A DNA stretch of 64,000 bases from Benincasa hispida (GCF_009727055.1 NC_052354.1:34468050-34532049), one strand, 5' to 3'; shown: positions 11,514 to 23,781, numbered from the stretch's first letter. Notes: a model not told the origin generated them from the letters alone. Made by a program: numbers and translations.

Positions 11514-12418
11514 ATGACAACATCAATTATACAACTGTTAGCATCAGAAAAACTTAACAGCGATAATTATAGAACTTAGAAGACGAATATCAATACGATA
11601 CTAGTAATAGATGATCTTTGATTCGTTTTAACGGAGGAGTGTCCTTCATCCCCTAGTCCCAATGCAAACCGAATAATTCTAGATGTGTATGATAGATGGG
11701 TCAAAGCTAATAAGAAGGCTCAGATTTATATTTTAGCTAATATATATGATGTACTGTCTAAGAAACATGAGAGATTAGCTATTGCAAGAGAGATCATGGA
11801 ATCTTTGCAGAGCCTGTTTGGACAACCATCCACATCTGCCATGCATGACACAATTAAATTTTTTTTACAACAATAGAATGAAAGAAGGAACCTCTGTAAG
11901 GGAACATGTTTTAAACATGATGGTTCACTTCAATATTGCAGAAGTGAAAGAGTCGTCATGAATGAGAAGAGTCAAGTTGGATTCACCATTCAGTCTCTTC
12001 TGAAGAGCTTTTTTCTATTCAAAACGAATGCTATGATGAATAAGATAGAGTACAATCTGACGACTCTTCTTAACGAAATCTAGATTTACGAATCTTTATT
12101 GAACAATAAAAGTTTAGAGGCAGAAGCAAATGTTGTTTCCACCTCAAAGAGGAAACCCAAAAAAGAATCGTCTTCTGGAAGTAAATTTGGCCCTTCTTCT
12201 CTAAGAATAGAGGTATTCAAAAGAAAAATAAGGAAACTGGGAAGGGAAAGGCTTCAGCTGCAAAAAAAGGGAAGAAGGTAGTTGCTAAAGGAAAATATTT
12301 CTATTGCAATGAAAATGGGCATTGGAAAAGAAATTGCCCTACATATCTTGTCGAGAAGAAAGCTGAAAAAGAAAAAGAAAAGGGTAAATTAGATTTACTA
12401 GTTATTGAAACATATATA
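11514..12418 (+). pseudogene. Copia gag of element A
   Basis: Starts at ATG 11514 (MTTSIIQLLASEKLNSDNY), the conserved family start. Stops interrupt early (NYRT stop KTNINTILV). Good coding follows at 11685-11876 (capsid-like, YDRWVKANKKAQIYILANIY) and the region continues with frameshifts. The nucleic-acid-binding knuckle at about 12290-12345 reads YFYCNENGHWKRNC: the first of the CCHC cysteines is replaced by tyrosine, so zinc binding is probably lost. Gag would form the cytoplasmic particle. It is fused in frame style to pol, as in single-ORF copia elements. Confidence 0.85.
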
Positions 12419-15400
12419 GTGGAGAATGAAGATTCTACCTGGATATTAGATTCAGGGGCTACTAATCATGTTTATTTTTCTTCTCAGGAAACTAGTTCTT
12501 GGAGGCAGCTTGAAGAAGATGAGATTACTCTTCGGGTTGGATCAGGGGAGCGTATCTCAACGAAAGTAATGGGAACGGTTAAGTTAACTTTTGGAAATAG
12601 ATATCTGTATTTAGAAAATTTTCTTTATATACCTTATTGTAAAAGAAATTTGATATCTATTTCCTGTTTGTTGAAACGTTTATACAATGTAAATTTTGGT
12701 CAAAATGAAGCATTCATTACAAAAAGAGGTGTACAAATCTGTTCCACAAACTTAGAAAGTAACTTATACAAATTAAAACCATCTAAAGTTGAAGCTGTAT
12801 ATAACACAGAAATATTTAAAACAACTGAAACTCAAAGAAAAAGGCAACACATTTCTCAAAGTATCTATCTTTGGCACTTGAAACTTCGTCACATTAATCT
12901 CAATAGGATTGAGAGATTGGTTTAAAGTTTACTTCTAAACCAGTTAGAAGATAACTCTTTGTCATCGTGTGAGTCATGTTTCAAAGGAAAAATGACAAAA
13001 AGATCTTTTTCTAGAAAAGGTCTTCGAGCCAAAGAAACGTTAGAACTCGTGCATTCGGACCTCTATGGACCGACGAGGGTTAAAGAACGAGAAGGTTATG
13101 AATATTTCATTAGCTTTATTGATGATTATTCAAGGTATGATTATATTACCTAATTCATTATAAGTCTGAAGCTCTTGAAAAGTTCAAGGAATTTAAGACC
13201 GAGGTAGAGAACCAATTAGGTAAATCTATTAAGACACTTCGATTAGATCGAGGTGGGGAGTATTTAGACTTAAAATTCCAGGACTACATGATAGAGCACA
13301 GAATTTAGTCCCAACTCTCTGCATCGGGAACACCTAGTAGAACAGTGTATCTGAACGGAGAAATAAAACCTTGTTAGCATGGTTCAGTCAATGATGAGTT
13401 ATGCTCGGTTGTTCTAGGGGTATGCAGTAGAGGCTGCAACTTACATTTTGAATAAAATTCCCTCTAAGAGTGTTTTAGAAATACCTTATGAGTTATGGAC
13501 AGGGCGTAAAACTAGTTTATGTCATTTCTAGATCTGGGTTGCCTGACACACTTGTTGGTGAAAAATTCTAAGAAATTGGAACTTCGGTCAAAATTATGCC
13601 TGGTTGTGGGTTACCCTAAAGGAATGAGAGGTGGTTAGTTTTATGATTCTTAGGATGATAATGTAATTGTATTGACAAACGCCACATTCCTAGAGGAATA
13701 CCACATATGAGATCATAAATCCCGCTGTAAATTGTTATTGGAAGAGATTTCAAAAGATGTTACAGACGAATAAACACAAGTTGTTGATCAGGCTTGCTAA
13801 TCAACAAGAGTTGTTGATAGATCAAGGACATCTAGTCCATCACATCCTGCTCAATAGTTGAGAGAGCCTCGATTAGTGGAAGGATTGTGAGACAGCTTGA
13901 CCACTATATGGGTTTAACTGAAACCGAAGTCACCATACCTGATGATGGCTTAAAGGATCCATTAACTTATAAACAAGCAATGAATGATGTTGATCGAGAT
14001 CAATGGATCAATGCTATTGACCTTGAAATATAGTTTATGTACTTTAATTCAATATGGGAATTTGTAGAGAAACATGATGAGGTAAGACCTATCGGTTGTA
14101 AGTGGATCTACAAGCATAAACGAGACCATACGGGGAAGGTACAAACTGGTAAAGCTCGGTTAGTAGCAAAGGGTTATGCCTAGGTTGAGGGGAAAGACTA
14201 TGAAGAAACCTCATCACCTGTTGCTATGATTAAATCAATAAGGATACTCTTGTCCATTGCGACTTTTTATAATTATGAAATTTTGAAAATGGATGTCAAG
14301 ACTGCCTTTCTAAATGGCAATCTTGAAGAGAGTATTTATATGGTCCAATCAGAAAGGTTTATTGAACAGGGTCAGGAGCAAAAGGTTTGTAAACTGAATA
14401 GATCTATTTATGGATTAATAGACATCCAGATCCTGGAATATAAGATTTGATACTGCGATCAAATCTTATGGCTTTGAACAGAATGTTGATGAACCGTGTG
14501 TATACAAAAAGATCATCAACTCCACTGTAGCATTTTTAATTTTATATGTAGATGATATCCTACTTATTGGAAATAATGTAGGATACCTAATTGACATAAA
14601 AAATGGGCTAGCAACCCAATTTTAGATGAAAGATTTGGGAGAGGTGCAATATGTTCTTGGGATTCAAATAGTTTGAAACTGAAAGAACAGAACGCTAGCT
14701 ATGTCTCAAACATCTTATATAGACAAGGTGTTGTCTAGGTTTAAGATGTAGGATTCCAAAGAGGTCTTTTACCTTTTAGGAATGGAATACATTTGTCAAA
14801 GGAACAATGTCCTAAGACACCTCAAGAAGTTGAAGATATGAGACGGGTTCCCTATACATCAACAGTTGGAAGTCTAATGTATGCAAAGCTATGTAGTCGT
14901 CTAGACATATGCTTTGCAGTAGAGATTGTTAGTAGGTATCAGTCTAATTCTGGTTATGAACATTGGAATGCTGTTAAGAATATCCTTATGTATCTTAGGA
15001 GAACAAGGAACTACATATTCATATATGGAAATAAGGATTTGATCCTTATAGGATATACTGACTCTGATTTTCAGATCGATATAGACTCTAGGAGATCTAC
15101 TTTGGGATCAGTGTTAACTCTAAATGCAGATGCAATAGTATGGAGAAGTATTAAGAAAACCTGCATTGCAAACCCCACAATGGAAGCAAAATATGTTGCT
15201 ACATGTGAAGCAGCCAAGGAAGCATCACGACTTAAGAAGTTTCTAGCTGATCTGGAAGTTGTTTCAGACATGCATCTACCAATCACTTTGTATTGCAATA
15301 ACAGTGGGGCAATAGAGAACTCCAAATAACCTAGAAGTCATAAGCACGAAAAATATATTGAGCGCAAATATCATCTCATCGGAGATATCGTGTTGAGAGG

Positions 15401-15518
15401 AGAAGTTATTGTGAGACAAATAGCATCCGAGCAAAATATTGCTGGTCCATTTACAAAGGCTTTCTTGCCTAAGATTTTCGAGAGTCAACTAAAGAGTTTA
15501 GGACTATGGGTAGAGTAA
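12419..15518 (+). pseudogene. Copia pol of element A (PR-IN-RT-RH)
   Basis: Domains in order: aspartic protease with intact WILDSGATNHV (about 12445); GAG-pre-integrase HLKLRHINLNRIERLV (12870-12925); zinc-like CESCFKGKMTKRSF (12970); integrase core with HSDLYGP and FIDDYSRY (13050-13140); RT with MDVKTAFLNGNLEESIYM (14285-14345) and an intact YVDDILLIGN catalytic motif near 14548; RNase H with GYTDSDFQIDIDSRRST (about 15050) and MEAKYVATCEAAKEA. It ends at the TAA at 15516-15518. Clean stretches of 168 and 178 codons remain, but many stops and shifts exclude a functional polyprotein. Confidence 0.9.
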
Positions 15519-15660
15519 ATAGGGAAAGTGGGAGAAATTGTAGGTATAGGATGTCCTAGTTTATTGTATTTAGATTTCTCTCATAGTACTTAACTTTGTT
15601 GTAACCTACTAGGAGTTTTAGTCCAAATGGGAGTTTTCATGCTATCGTTATGTTCCAATA
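15519..15660 (+). other. 3' end of copia A: two purine tracts and a 23-bp LTR stub
   Basis: After the pol stop come a first purine tract (agggaaagtgggagaa, 15521-15536), a conserved tail (cctagtttattgtattt), and a second purine tract (caaatgggagtt, 15624-15635). The LTR should start here, but only its last 23 bp remain (15638-15660, catgctatcgttatgttcca then ata), followed at once by the GAGGC target duplication. The rest of the 3' LTR, more than 1.8 kb, is deleted. Confidence 0.8.
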
Positions 15661-15665
15661 GAGGC

Positions 15666-16260
15666 AAGGTCATCTTGGCCTAAAAAGGGTTAGTTGTCCA
15701 CTGCTATTCTAAGTACTAAATATGTTGTGCCATATAGGATTGAGATCTTCAACTGGTGTTCTTCCTCTCACAAATCAAGTCTTTCTGTTTCTCTTGCTAC
15801 ATTGTTATATCAAATTAGGACTGAAGCTTTTTTCAACTATGGAAATTTTTTCCTTAATCAGATCAAACACCACACTGGTTCTCAAGGCTTGAAATTATCT
15901 ATCTTCTATCCTTGTTTAATTTGTGGAGTTTTCCTTGTTAAGAAACCAAATTCGATTACTGCTAGAGAACTTGTTGGTCCTGCTCCTACTCTCATTTCAA
16001 TTTATTCCAAACTTTTGTAGAATTATCATGTCCTTGATCTTGCTACTCTTTTCTCTTTTACCTATGTTGATGGTCTTAATCAAGCTTTAATTGAATCTCC
16101 TTTTGGAAGTCGAGTTTTGCATCATCTTTCAAATGAATTCAAAGATATTGATGCTCAAATTCAGAGGCTTTAGAAGCAAAAAGTGACTGTAGAAGGGATG
16201 TTACAGACAATGCGTTTAGCTAAATCTGCTAGGGCATCTTCCTCTCAACCACAAGACTAA
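15666..16260 (+). pseudogene. Envelope-like / putative plant transposon protein, 3' part (split)
   Basis: Continuation of the gene broken at 3032. The frame resumes directly after the target duplication of copia A. Recognisable segments are ILSTKYVVPYRIEIFNWCSS, SSLSVSLATLLYQI and FFLNQIKHHTGSQGLKLSIF (15694-16020). The C-terminal part reaches RLAKSARASSSQPQD and a TAA at 16258-16260. At least three in-frame stops (about 15690, 16018, 16171) show decay. The similarity to envelope-like proteins of cucurbit retroelements is from family knowledge; the role of such proteins is unknown. It sits just upstream of a purine tract and LTR, as expected for a gene placed after pol. Confidence 0.75.
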
Positions 16261-16554
16261 TTTTTTTTTCAGACAGAAAAGGGGAGACTTTGTTATGACA
16301 GTTTGTGATGATGATGTTGTGTTGGTGATCTAGAGGAGCGCGTACTGTTTTGGTTCTTGGTTTTGAATCTGGTGGTTGTTGTTTATTGTTTTTTTATTAT
16401 GTGTTTTGGTTGGCTAAATGACTCTATTTCTTTTTCTTCTATTGTAAAGACTTTTACACGTTCAGTTGTTTCTAATGATGTCTCGACTTTCTCTCTGACA
16501 TCTCTCATTTTGTTGATTCAGTTACTAAATGTTATGTCTTAAAAAATATCAGCC

Positions 16555-16566
16555 AAATTGGGAGCT
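16555..16566 (+). promoter_or_regulatory. Polypurine tract of the envelope-like element
   Basis: aaattgggagct lies immediately before TGTTGGAGATTTGC, which looks like an LTR start. This places the envelope-like gene at the 3' end of a plus-strand LTR retroelement. Confidence 0.6.
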
Positions 16567-17403
16567 TGTTGGAGATTTGCTGGATGTCTTTATATTTTTC
16601 TATGGCAATTCTTGGTGGTTTTGGCAATTGTCTCAAATGATGTCTTAACATCTGCCTCAACATGTCTAATTTCTGTAGAATATTTTATTTTCCTAATCTG
16701 GAATTTATATGCATTGTAATTTTATTTCCTAATTTGGGAAATCCATGTAAAAATATATTGATAAGTATTTTCCTTTTTATGGTGCATCTTATCTTTAAAA
16801 AAAAATATTTTTCTGGACATTCTTTTCTTATTTGGCCATGGTCTTTGTAAAAGGAAAATTCTGGTCTTCTTTGTGGGTTGTCGCATGTGTTGATTATTAT
16901 AAGAGTGTAATACTTTGTGATCAAATAGTGCATCATTGTGATTTTTTTGGCAACTGATTTGTTCCTGACGATCGTTTTCTACATCGTGGATTTTTTCGAT
17001 CTTTGTCCAATTTATTCCGCTGTGCGTATCCTTTTGGATAAATCATTCAAAGAAGTTAAAGATACTATTTATCTAAAGGGAAGTCTAAGACTTCTCTATG
17101 AGAAGGGATTCTCAATCTTGGGAGGAGCTTAATAATTCATACTCGAAAAGGATTTCTCCATCTTAGGGAGGACTTAAGATTCATAAATGAATGAAGTTCA
17201 CAGAGTTTCAAGGAAGATAATCAAAAGGAGAGAAGTCTCACACATTAGCAGAAATCGAAGTGTTCAACACTAATATTATCATACTTAAGGGGAGCCTAAA
17301 TTCAATTGAGAAGGAGTCTCACATCTAAGGGGAGCCAAAGTGACTTGTGAGTTGGGCTCTACACGAGTCATTGTCGTAATTGAACTATTAAAGATGAATA
17401 CTA
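16567..17403 (+). repeat. 3' LTR of the envelope-like element, left part
   Basis: Begins TGTTGGAGATTTGC after the purine tract and runs to 17403, where copia LTR F begins. It contains several aaggggagnc repeats (17270-17340), a pattern seen in sirevirus-like copia LTRs. It appears to resume at about 18426, where the ccccagacgtaggtgg block typical of sirevirus-type U5 ends occurs. Confidence 0.55.
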
Positions 17404-18421
17404 TGTTGTAATAGATGCGTTTTATGCTCTAAGACTCGTAGGTAGTAAATGTTATCAATTGATTGCCATCAATAAAGAGTTATCGATGTTAATTCAATAA
17501 ATGTTATTGATTGTGTTGTATTCTATTGTCTTAATAACCTTAAATCCAATAAACTAACATCCAAGGATGCCTTATGAGTCTTGAATTGTGTGTGGAGACA
17601 TAAGGGAACAATGTTCAAGAAATAGTCTAAAGGGTCTATAATATAAAGATAAGGTTGGGCCTTATTCAGGTGACACTATAAATACAATCCACTTTGCATT
17701 GGATATAAACGCAGTGATCTAACGTGCTCATGTAGGTGACATGCGAGTTGAGGTATCCTATGTGATGAGTTTGCATAAGACCAGACCACGAAATACTAAC
17801 TAATAGATATAACATTGTTAACTAGTTTGGTTTCTATTTTGTAAAGAGTGCAATTATCGGTCTTTAATGGAGTGCTTGGTAGTTAATGAATATTGATTAA
17901 TTTAATTAAAGAGTTTAACTAATTAATCTCATATCATTGGAGCTTCTAATTTGTATGTCCATAAGGTCACTTTGTTAGCTCAGTAAAGAAAAAGAAGAAT
18001 TATTTGAATTGTTCAAATCAACTGATGGAATAACTGAGATTAATATGATATGGTTAATTATAGACTTGATCTATAATTAAGATAGAAATATTTGAATAGG
18101 ATTCAAGTATTAAATTCTTATGTATTTGATTCATAAAGAATTAATTAATTAATTTCAAGATGTGGAGGAAAATAAACATCTAATGGTTATTAATTAATTA
18201 AAAATATAGATTAAATTAGATTTAATATGGTTATTTAATTAATGGACAAATTAATTAAATAATGGTAATTTAATTAAATTAGCTCTAAGGGTAATTTTTG
18301 AAAGCTATGGAGAAGGTCTCCATATAAATTTGTAATTTTTTCCAAAATAGGGCAAGAAAATTAATTTGGTGAAATCAAACTCTAGCCTCCAAATTAATTT
18401 CCTCTCAATATAACTCTTTAA
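17404..18421 (+). repeat. Copia LTR F (solo or truncated)
   Basis: Begins TGTTGTAATAGATGCG and carries the blocks common to the other copia LTRs here: gtgtggagacataaggg, a cattggagcttctaatt block near 17937, and an AT-rich U3/U5. The right end is uncertain. TACTA at 17399-17403 and TATTA at 18422-18426 could be a degraded target duplication of an insertion into the envelope-like element LTR. An internal deletion near 17840 shortens it relative to LTR A. Confidence 0.6.
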
Positions 18422-18425
18422 TATT

Positions 18426-18560
18426 AGCGGATTGTCTTTCTTGGGCACACTGCCCCAGACGTAGGTGGTTTATCACCAAACTAGATTACCAATTCTTCTG
18501 TACTTTTACTTGTTTCCTTGTTGTTAGTATTTTATTGTTACAGTGCTTGTCTATGCTTTT
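18426..18560 (+). repeat. 3' LTR of the envelope-like element, right part
   Basis: gccccagacgtaggtggttt followed by caccaaactagattacc is the conserved U5-like block of sirevirus-type LTRs. It follows directly after LTR F and probably completes the LTR begun at 16567. The terminal base is not resolved. Confidence 0.45.
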
Positions 18561-19739
18561 TGTTTAATATTTGTATTTTGAGTGATGAGTCATCATATTG
18601 TTTTTATTGTAATGTAATGGTAAATGGCAACAGGTAACAATAAATGTGGCAAATTCATAAGTAACAACATTTGTAATGGTAAAAATAATGATAACGATAA
18701 AGATAGTGGATCCCACGTAATTTTCAATCGCAATCAGATTAAGCACCCTTCATTCCTCAATTAGATTACAAGATTTGATTACAAATTTCAAGACAGACCC
18801 TACATCTAGAATGTACTTTTATATTATCATTACATTACCATTGATGGATTATCTTTCAACCGGTATAAAGGTGATTTAAGTTAAAAGAAAAAAGAGCAAA
18901 ACTTACCTCGAGAATAGTCTCCCCCCGGCTATTGCAGACCATATACGTGGCCTATTCCTAATGGTTCCATGTGACAAACCAACTTTTCACATTTTTTCTT
19001 TCTTTATCGTTTTCCATCTTCTTTTTTCTATTTCATTTTCCTTTGCTTTCACTTAAAATTTTCTTTTTTAATGTATTAATAATATTTTCCTTTTTTTCTT
19101 TTTTTTTTTTACCATCTCTTTACAATATTAATTTTGATTTTAAATTTATATACTTTTTTTTTATTCTTTTTTTTCTCATCTCCGCAATATCATTTATATC
19201 CATTAATCATTATAACATAAAGGATGAGAAGAACGTAACACGGTTTCATACTTTTTTTATGTTGTTTACTATTTTTATTCATCATCTTATTTTTATTTCT
19301 CATGTATATGATATATTTATTCTCAGATCAATTTAATATTAAGAGTATCCATATCTTTGAAATTAGAATCACATAAATTACTAATCATTTGATTCAGAAG
19401 AATGGATGAGATTTGTGTCCAGTGACAGTTTATGGAATGAAGATTTGACGGGTCCAAAAGAATAAGTTTGTCATTCATTTTAACTTTTCATTTTTTCAAA
19501 CTTTCTAGTTGGTTCGTCCAAATATAATATTTTCATTATATTGTAAATTGGACTTATGAAACATAAAATATATCAGCGATATTAATATAATATTGATTGT
19601 GAAACCATCATCTACTTTAAGTTATGTAATATATTTCTTTAATTTTCAATTGATTATCTATAATTAAAATAAACAATATTGTATAGATAGAAAATGAAAT
19701 AAAGGTATTCGACCATGTAGTAAAGCAATGTCACACATG
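18561..19739. other. Unclassified AT-rich intergenic DNA, weak MITE candidate
   Basis: No coding similarity is visible. TAATGTAATG near 18612 recurs inverted near 18830, so 18603-18852 could be a degraded miniature inverted-repeat transposon, but the arms are short and no target duplication is clear. The stretch 18970-19340 is T-rich. Its 121-codon frame is a run of Phe/Leu/Ile caused by composition and I do not regard it as a gene. Confidence 0.4.
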
Positions 19740-19831
19740 ACGTATCTGCAATTTCAAGAACAACCAAAAAGTAAAGCGAAAGAAAAAAATAGACAAAACA
19801 CAAAGTTTGATGACCCAATTTGGTGAAATAC
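19740..19831 (-). repeat. Sirevirus-type LTR end fragment, minus strand
   Basis: acaaagtttgatgacccaat followed by ttggtgaaata is the reverse complement of the conserved block next to ccagacgtaggtgg in sirevirus-type LTRs (compare 18470-18500 in plus orientation). It forms the left flank of gypsy element G. Confidence 0.45.
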
Positions 19832-21345
19832 TGATAGCACCTTAAAAGTGCTAAATTTTCGACTTAATTTTCCCTTGTTTGTACAAATTTATACATCAAA
19901 TGTTGTATTTGTAGGAAATATTTGTCCAAAAGATAGAAAAGCCAAATTAATGCAAAAAGGGACCAAAAGACATTAATTTGAAGCATTGGAGCATCAAATA
20001 GTAGAAAGTCAGCAAAATTATCAAAATACAACTCAGAGCAGCGTAACAATGCCATGCATAGTGTAGAGTTACGCTAGAAGATAGGATGCCCACTTTTAAC
20101 ACATCATCGTAGCATAGCTACCCTCCCATTATGCTCCAGCATTACGCTTGAAGGTAGTAGCCATCTAAACAGGGCAGCCTAATTACGATGGTGGTAGCGT
20201 AGTTACTCTACGAATTTTGACAGAAAGATGTGCACGCGCCTAGAGATCATCAACATAACCCCAGCGTCATTGCTACATGCTTTACCCTAAGATTAAAAAA
20301 GCTAGCATTGTTACACTTAGCTATCGCGTAGTTACATTGCGACATGAAATAAAAGTGACATGATTTCTATAGTGAGAAGAAGAGATTTTTTAGAGTAAAT
20401 CCAATCAACTCTTAAAGATTCACTTCACCATTTCGAAATTCTTTCTTCATTCTTTCATCATTTTCAAATTTACTTGTAGTTTCTCAATAATTTTTTGAAG
20501 ACTCAAGATGTTTTTAGGCTAAGGTATGCCTTTTTACTTGGAAATAACTAGTTAATTTCAATCCTTGAACTTTTTTTGTATTCTTTATATAATATTCATG
20601 TATTCTTGGATGAGATCTGTATTGATTATCAATAGATTTTACTAAAATGAATTGACGACTCATTTTCATCAAAGTCTTGTTAGCAAATTTTACATGACCC
20701 TGAGCATAATTGTGAAATAGGTTGCAAGTTAGGGATTCTTGCTAGAACTAAGACTTTTTCTGAAATTCTTGCTTGTTTGACTTAATTTGATTCATCCAAT
20801 AAACAAAATCACAAGTCTAGGCTTTTCTTTTTATCAAATGTCATAACACCGAACCCCAATTCTTTATGCAAATTATGATTAAGTATGGAAATTGCCGAGA
20901 AAGAAATAATTTTGATTAATTTAGGGTTAAGCATGAACTTTGTTCTTAATTAACTAAATAGACAACTATGTAGCTATCTCCTAACTAGTTGTGGGATTTA
21001 TGAATTTTCATATGTTTTTAATCCGATGATAGAATTAGAAATTAACAAAACAATTCCCAAGTATTTTTCATTGAGAAATTCTTGTAAAATAAAATTTGTG
21101 TTATACTATTTCTTCCAAATTTTAGTTCTTGCATGATATTTACTTTTTTTTTTTTTCCGAAACAAACCCCTACCTCAATACCATGGAATTCATCGATTGT
21201 TCAATTAGATATTGGTTCTTTGTAGATGGTTAAGAACTTGCCATTATTGCTACACTCTAGTAGTAATAGGAATACTAAGAACCTAGTAAACAAATTTATT
21301 TGGTCCTAGAGGTGTGAAGGCGATACCACACTTTTAGCTGGATCA
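19832..21345 (+). repeat. 5' LTR of gypsy G
   Basis: 1514-bp LTR starting TGATAGCACC and ending ggatca. It matches 45511-47015 along its whole length, at about 86% by eye over the first 105 bp. Both copies hold a segment (about 20035-20340 here) rich in short gtagc/gttac/acgct strings. Minus-strand frames in it are not coding. Confidence 0.88.
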
Positions 21346-21348
21346 AAT

Positions 21349-21366
21349 TGGCACCGTTGTCGGGGA
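21349..21366 (+). promoter_or_regulatory. Primer-binding site of gypsy G (tRNA-Asp type)
   Basis: TGGCACCGTTGTCGGGGA, three bases after the LTR, differs at two positions from TGGCGCCGTTGCCGGGGA, the site complementary to tRNA-Asp that Athila/Tat elements use. Both changes are transitions consistent with methylation-linked decay. Confidence 0.88.
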
Positions 21367-21451
21367 ACTGGGACAACTAGTTAGTCAATTTATGAGTTCC
21401 TTTAAAAAAATAATTCAAAAGAGATTGTGTGTGATTTAATTCCTTTGTTGT

Positions 21452-22659
21452 ATGACTCGTTCCTCTGGAAGTTTTGTGCACGACTTTTTTTGTAGATACT
21501 GATCGCGAAGAGTGACGACTTCAAAGGGAGAAGGGAATAGAAGCAATTGAGGAGATAGAAGAGTATTTGGAAGAAAAGCAACAAGAGGTTCAAAACCAAG
21601 AAGAAGAGGTACAAGAACAAGTAGTCAACATGGGTGAAGAAGGAGAAAGAACTTTAAGAGAGCTAGTGGACCCGGATATGACTCAACAACCACTATTTAT
21701 AGTTTATCTGGAGACTACCGTCCCATTCAAGCTCAAACTCGGACTTATTCATCTATTTTCAATTAACAAAGGAAGCCCATGAGAGGATCCCATAAGTACG
21801 TCAAAGACTTCCATATGGTATGTAATAGGAGCAATTGAATGGTATGACAAAGGAGCAATTGAATCTAAGGACCTTCCCTTTATCCTTAAAGGATGACGTT
21901 GAGGATTGTTTATATTATCTTCCGCCTGACTCAATAACTACTTAGAATGCTCTTAAGAAGAAGTTCCTAGAAAAGTCCTTTCCGACTTCAAGAGCCCATA
22001 GTATTCAGAAGAAGATCTATGGAATAAGGCAAGCAGTGGGGGATACCTTATTTGAGTATTGGGAGCGCTACAAACACCTATGTGCAAGCTTCCCTCATCA
22101 CCCACTTTTGAATCAATACCTCATTCAATAATTTTATTCCAATTTACTTGCTTTAGAATGGAGTACAACCCATACAACAACCGGAAGAGCTCTAGCCGAT
22201 AAAACCCCTTCGGATGCTAGTTACTAATCTCCACCATTGTAAAGAATTCCCAAAATTTTGGAACACGAGCCACAGACCTAGACCCTTCGAACTCCAAGGA
22301 GGTAAGTGAATGAAGAGCATAATTATCTAATTTGACGACTCTTGTGACACAGATGACCCAAGGTGGAATTCCTCAAATCAAGACATGCGAAGCTTGTAGA
22401 ATAATTGGACATTCCTCTGAAGCTCTTCCATAAGCTAAGCAAGAAGTGAATGCAATAGGAGGATTTCAAAGGAAGTACAACCCTCATTCAAACACATATA
22501 ACTCCGGGTGGCGTGACTGTCCTAACTTTAAATGGGGAGGTCAAGGGAAATCATCTTCTTCATCCTCAGGTATGTCACTAGAGGATATAGTTAAGACTCT
22601 TACTGACCGCTCTCACAAATTTCAACAAAATATTCACCAACTGCAAAAGAATTCGATTC
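21452..22659 (+). pseudogene. Gypsy gag of element G (Athila/Tat type)
   Basis: A start is likely near ATG 21452, but a frameshift follows. An acidic N-terminal stretch (EEIEEYLEE, EEEVQEQ) leads to the conserved LRELVDPDMTQQPLF and VPFKLKLGLIHLF (21655-21760). The capsid region then continues in broken frames: FPLSLKDD, LYYLPPDSITT, FPTSRAHSIQKKIYGIRQA, YWERYKHLCASFPHHP (about 21880-22110). A knuckle near 22385 reads CEACRIIGHSSEALP, with the last cysteine missing. It then reads NPHSNTYNSGWRDCPNF and is cut by copia C at 22660, continuing at 43221. Confidence 0.85.
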
Positions 22660-23781
22660 TGATGAAGTAAATTAACATGCAGCGGAGAAAATCAGAATCA
22701 ATAAGCACTCGAATTATACTTTATTTGAGTTTAAAACATGCTTCAAAATAACTATTACAGGAGAGGGTTTGCTGAACACAATACCTTTGATGAAATCTCT
22801 TCAAAAATCAGCTGAGGTCCTCATAAAGATGTTTCAATCTACAAGTAGACCACTATGAAGATCTTCTCTACTATTCTCTTGCAAAGATTGTGTGGTGGAA
22901 ACACTAAATTGAGATAATTTTGATGAAGACTGAAGAGGGTTTGGAAAGGGTCTCGAATTTTGCAAAATTCTTGTAGAAGTTCTGAATGCTTGGCTAATCA
23001 TTTAGCCCAACACTCTACTTTATAAAGCTTTCATCATGCAATCTCAAAGCTTGCATGAAGACCAACTCCTTCATGGATTGAGTGAAATTGGATGAATAAA
23101 GTGCTTGCACCATAGTGGAGATTTTCAACTTTTGGAAATTTCCATTTTGTGTTTTAAAAATTGATTTCTAAAATCAATTTAAAAATAAACTAATTTATTT
23201 GTTTATTAGTTTTATAAAAATTAATTCAATTAATTAATTTTAAATAAAACTAATTAATTAGACCTTTTAATTAATTTTGTTAATTTAATATCTAATATTA
23301 AATTAATAAAATACCAATTTCACTAAAATGTATTTAATTTCATATATTAATATTTAAATCATAATTTAAACATTAATTGTTTCTCCAACTTCGTTTAATT
23401 TCGATAAAATTAAATATTTCAATTTTATCGAATACAATTAATAGAAACCCTAATTGAATTTGAACATTTCAAATTTTAAACCCTAATTTGAAATCTCATC
23501 AAGATTACTCAAATTACTAATCCAAATTACGAGCTAGTAGAGGGACCTTATGGACCTACATATCATGAGCTCCAACAATTTGTAATTAATTGGTTAAACT
23601 CTTTAAACTGAATTAATCACTATTCATTAACTACCAAGACATTTCACTATAGCTCGATAGTTGCACTCTCTTCATTGTAGATATATTTCTGTCCATTTTA
23701 ATCATAATTAGTAAGTCAATCCTTCACAGGTCATTCGTATTTACAGCTGGGTGAAAGATTATTGTTTTACCCCTTTAAATA
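22660..23781 (-). repeat. 3' LTR of copia C, U5-proximal part
   Basis: Its minus-strand end reads ...GTTAATTTACTTCATCA at 22660, a U5 end like those of LTRs J and P. It contains the shared block cctacatatcatgagctcca (about 23552). It is cut at 23781 by element D, whose AAATA target duplication occupies 23777-23781 and 33644-33648. Confidence 0.88.

Larger units (their letters stand above)
3033..15660 (+). mobile_element. Ty1/copia element A, flanked by GAGGC target duplication
   Basis: Plus-strand copia retrotransposon that interrupts the envelope-like gene. It starts TGTTGGG at 3033 and ends ttccaata at 15660. The host bases GAGGC occur immediately on both sides (3028-3032 and 15661-15665), the 5-bp duplication expected of integrase. 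Order: 5' LTR, PBS, leader (interrupted by element B), gag, protease, integrase, RT, RNase H, two purine tracts, and a 23-bp stub of the 3' LTR. Many stops and frameshifts make it inactive. Without B it is about 8.1 kb. Confidence 0.88.

Noticed and set aside
18603..18852. Confident MITE call
   Set aside because: The inverted match is only about 10-11 bp and no target duplication is clear; left as a weak candidate.
18971..19336. 121-codon plus-strand frame that looks like a membrane protein
   Set aside because: T-rich low-complexity DNA gives Phe/Leu/Ile runs; no recognisable family and no supporting context.
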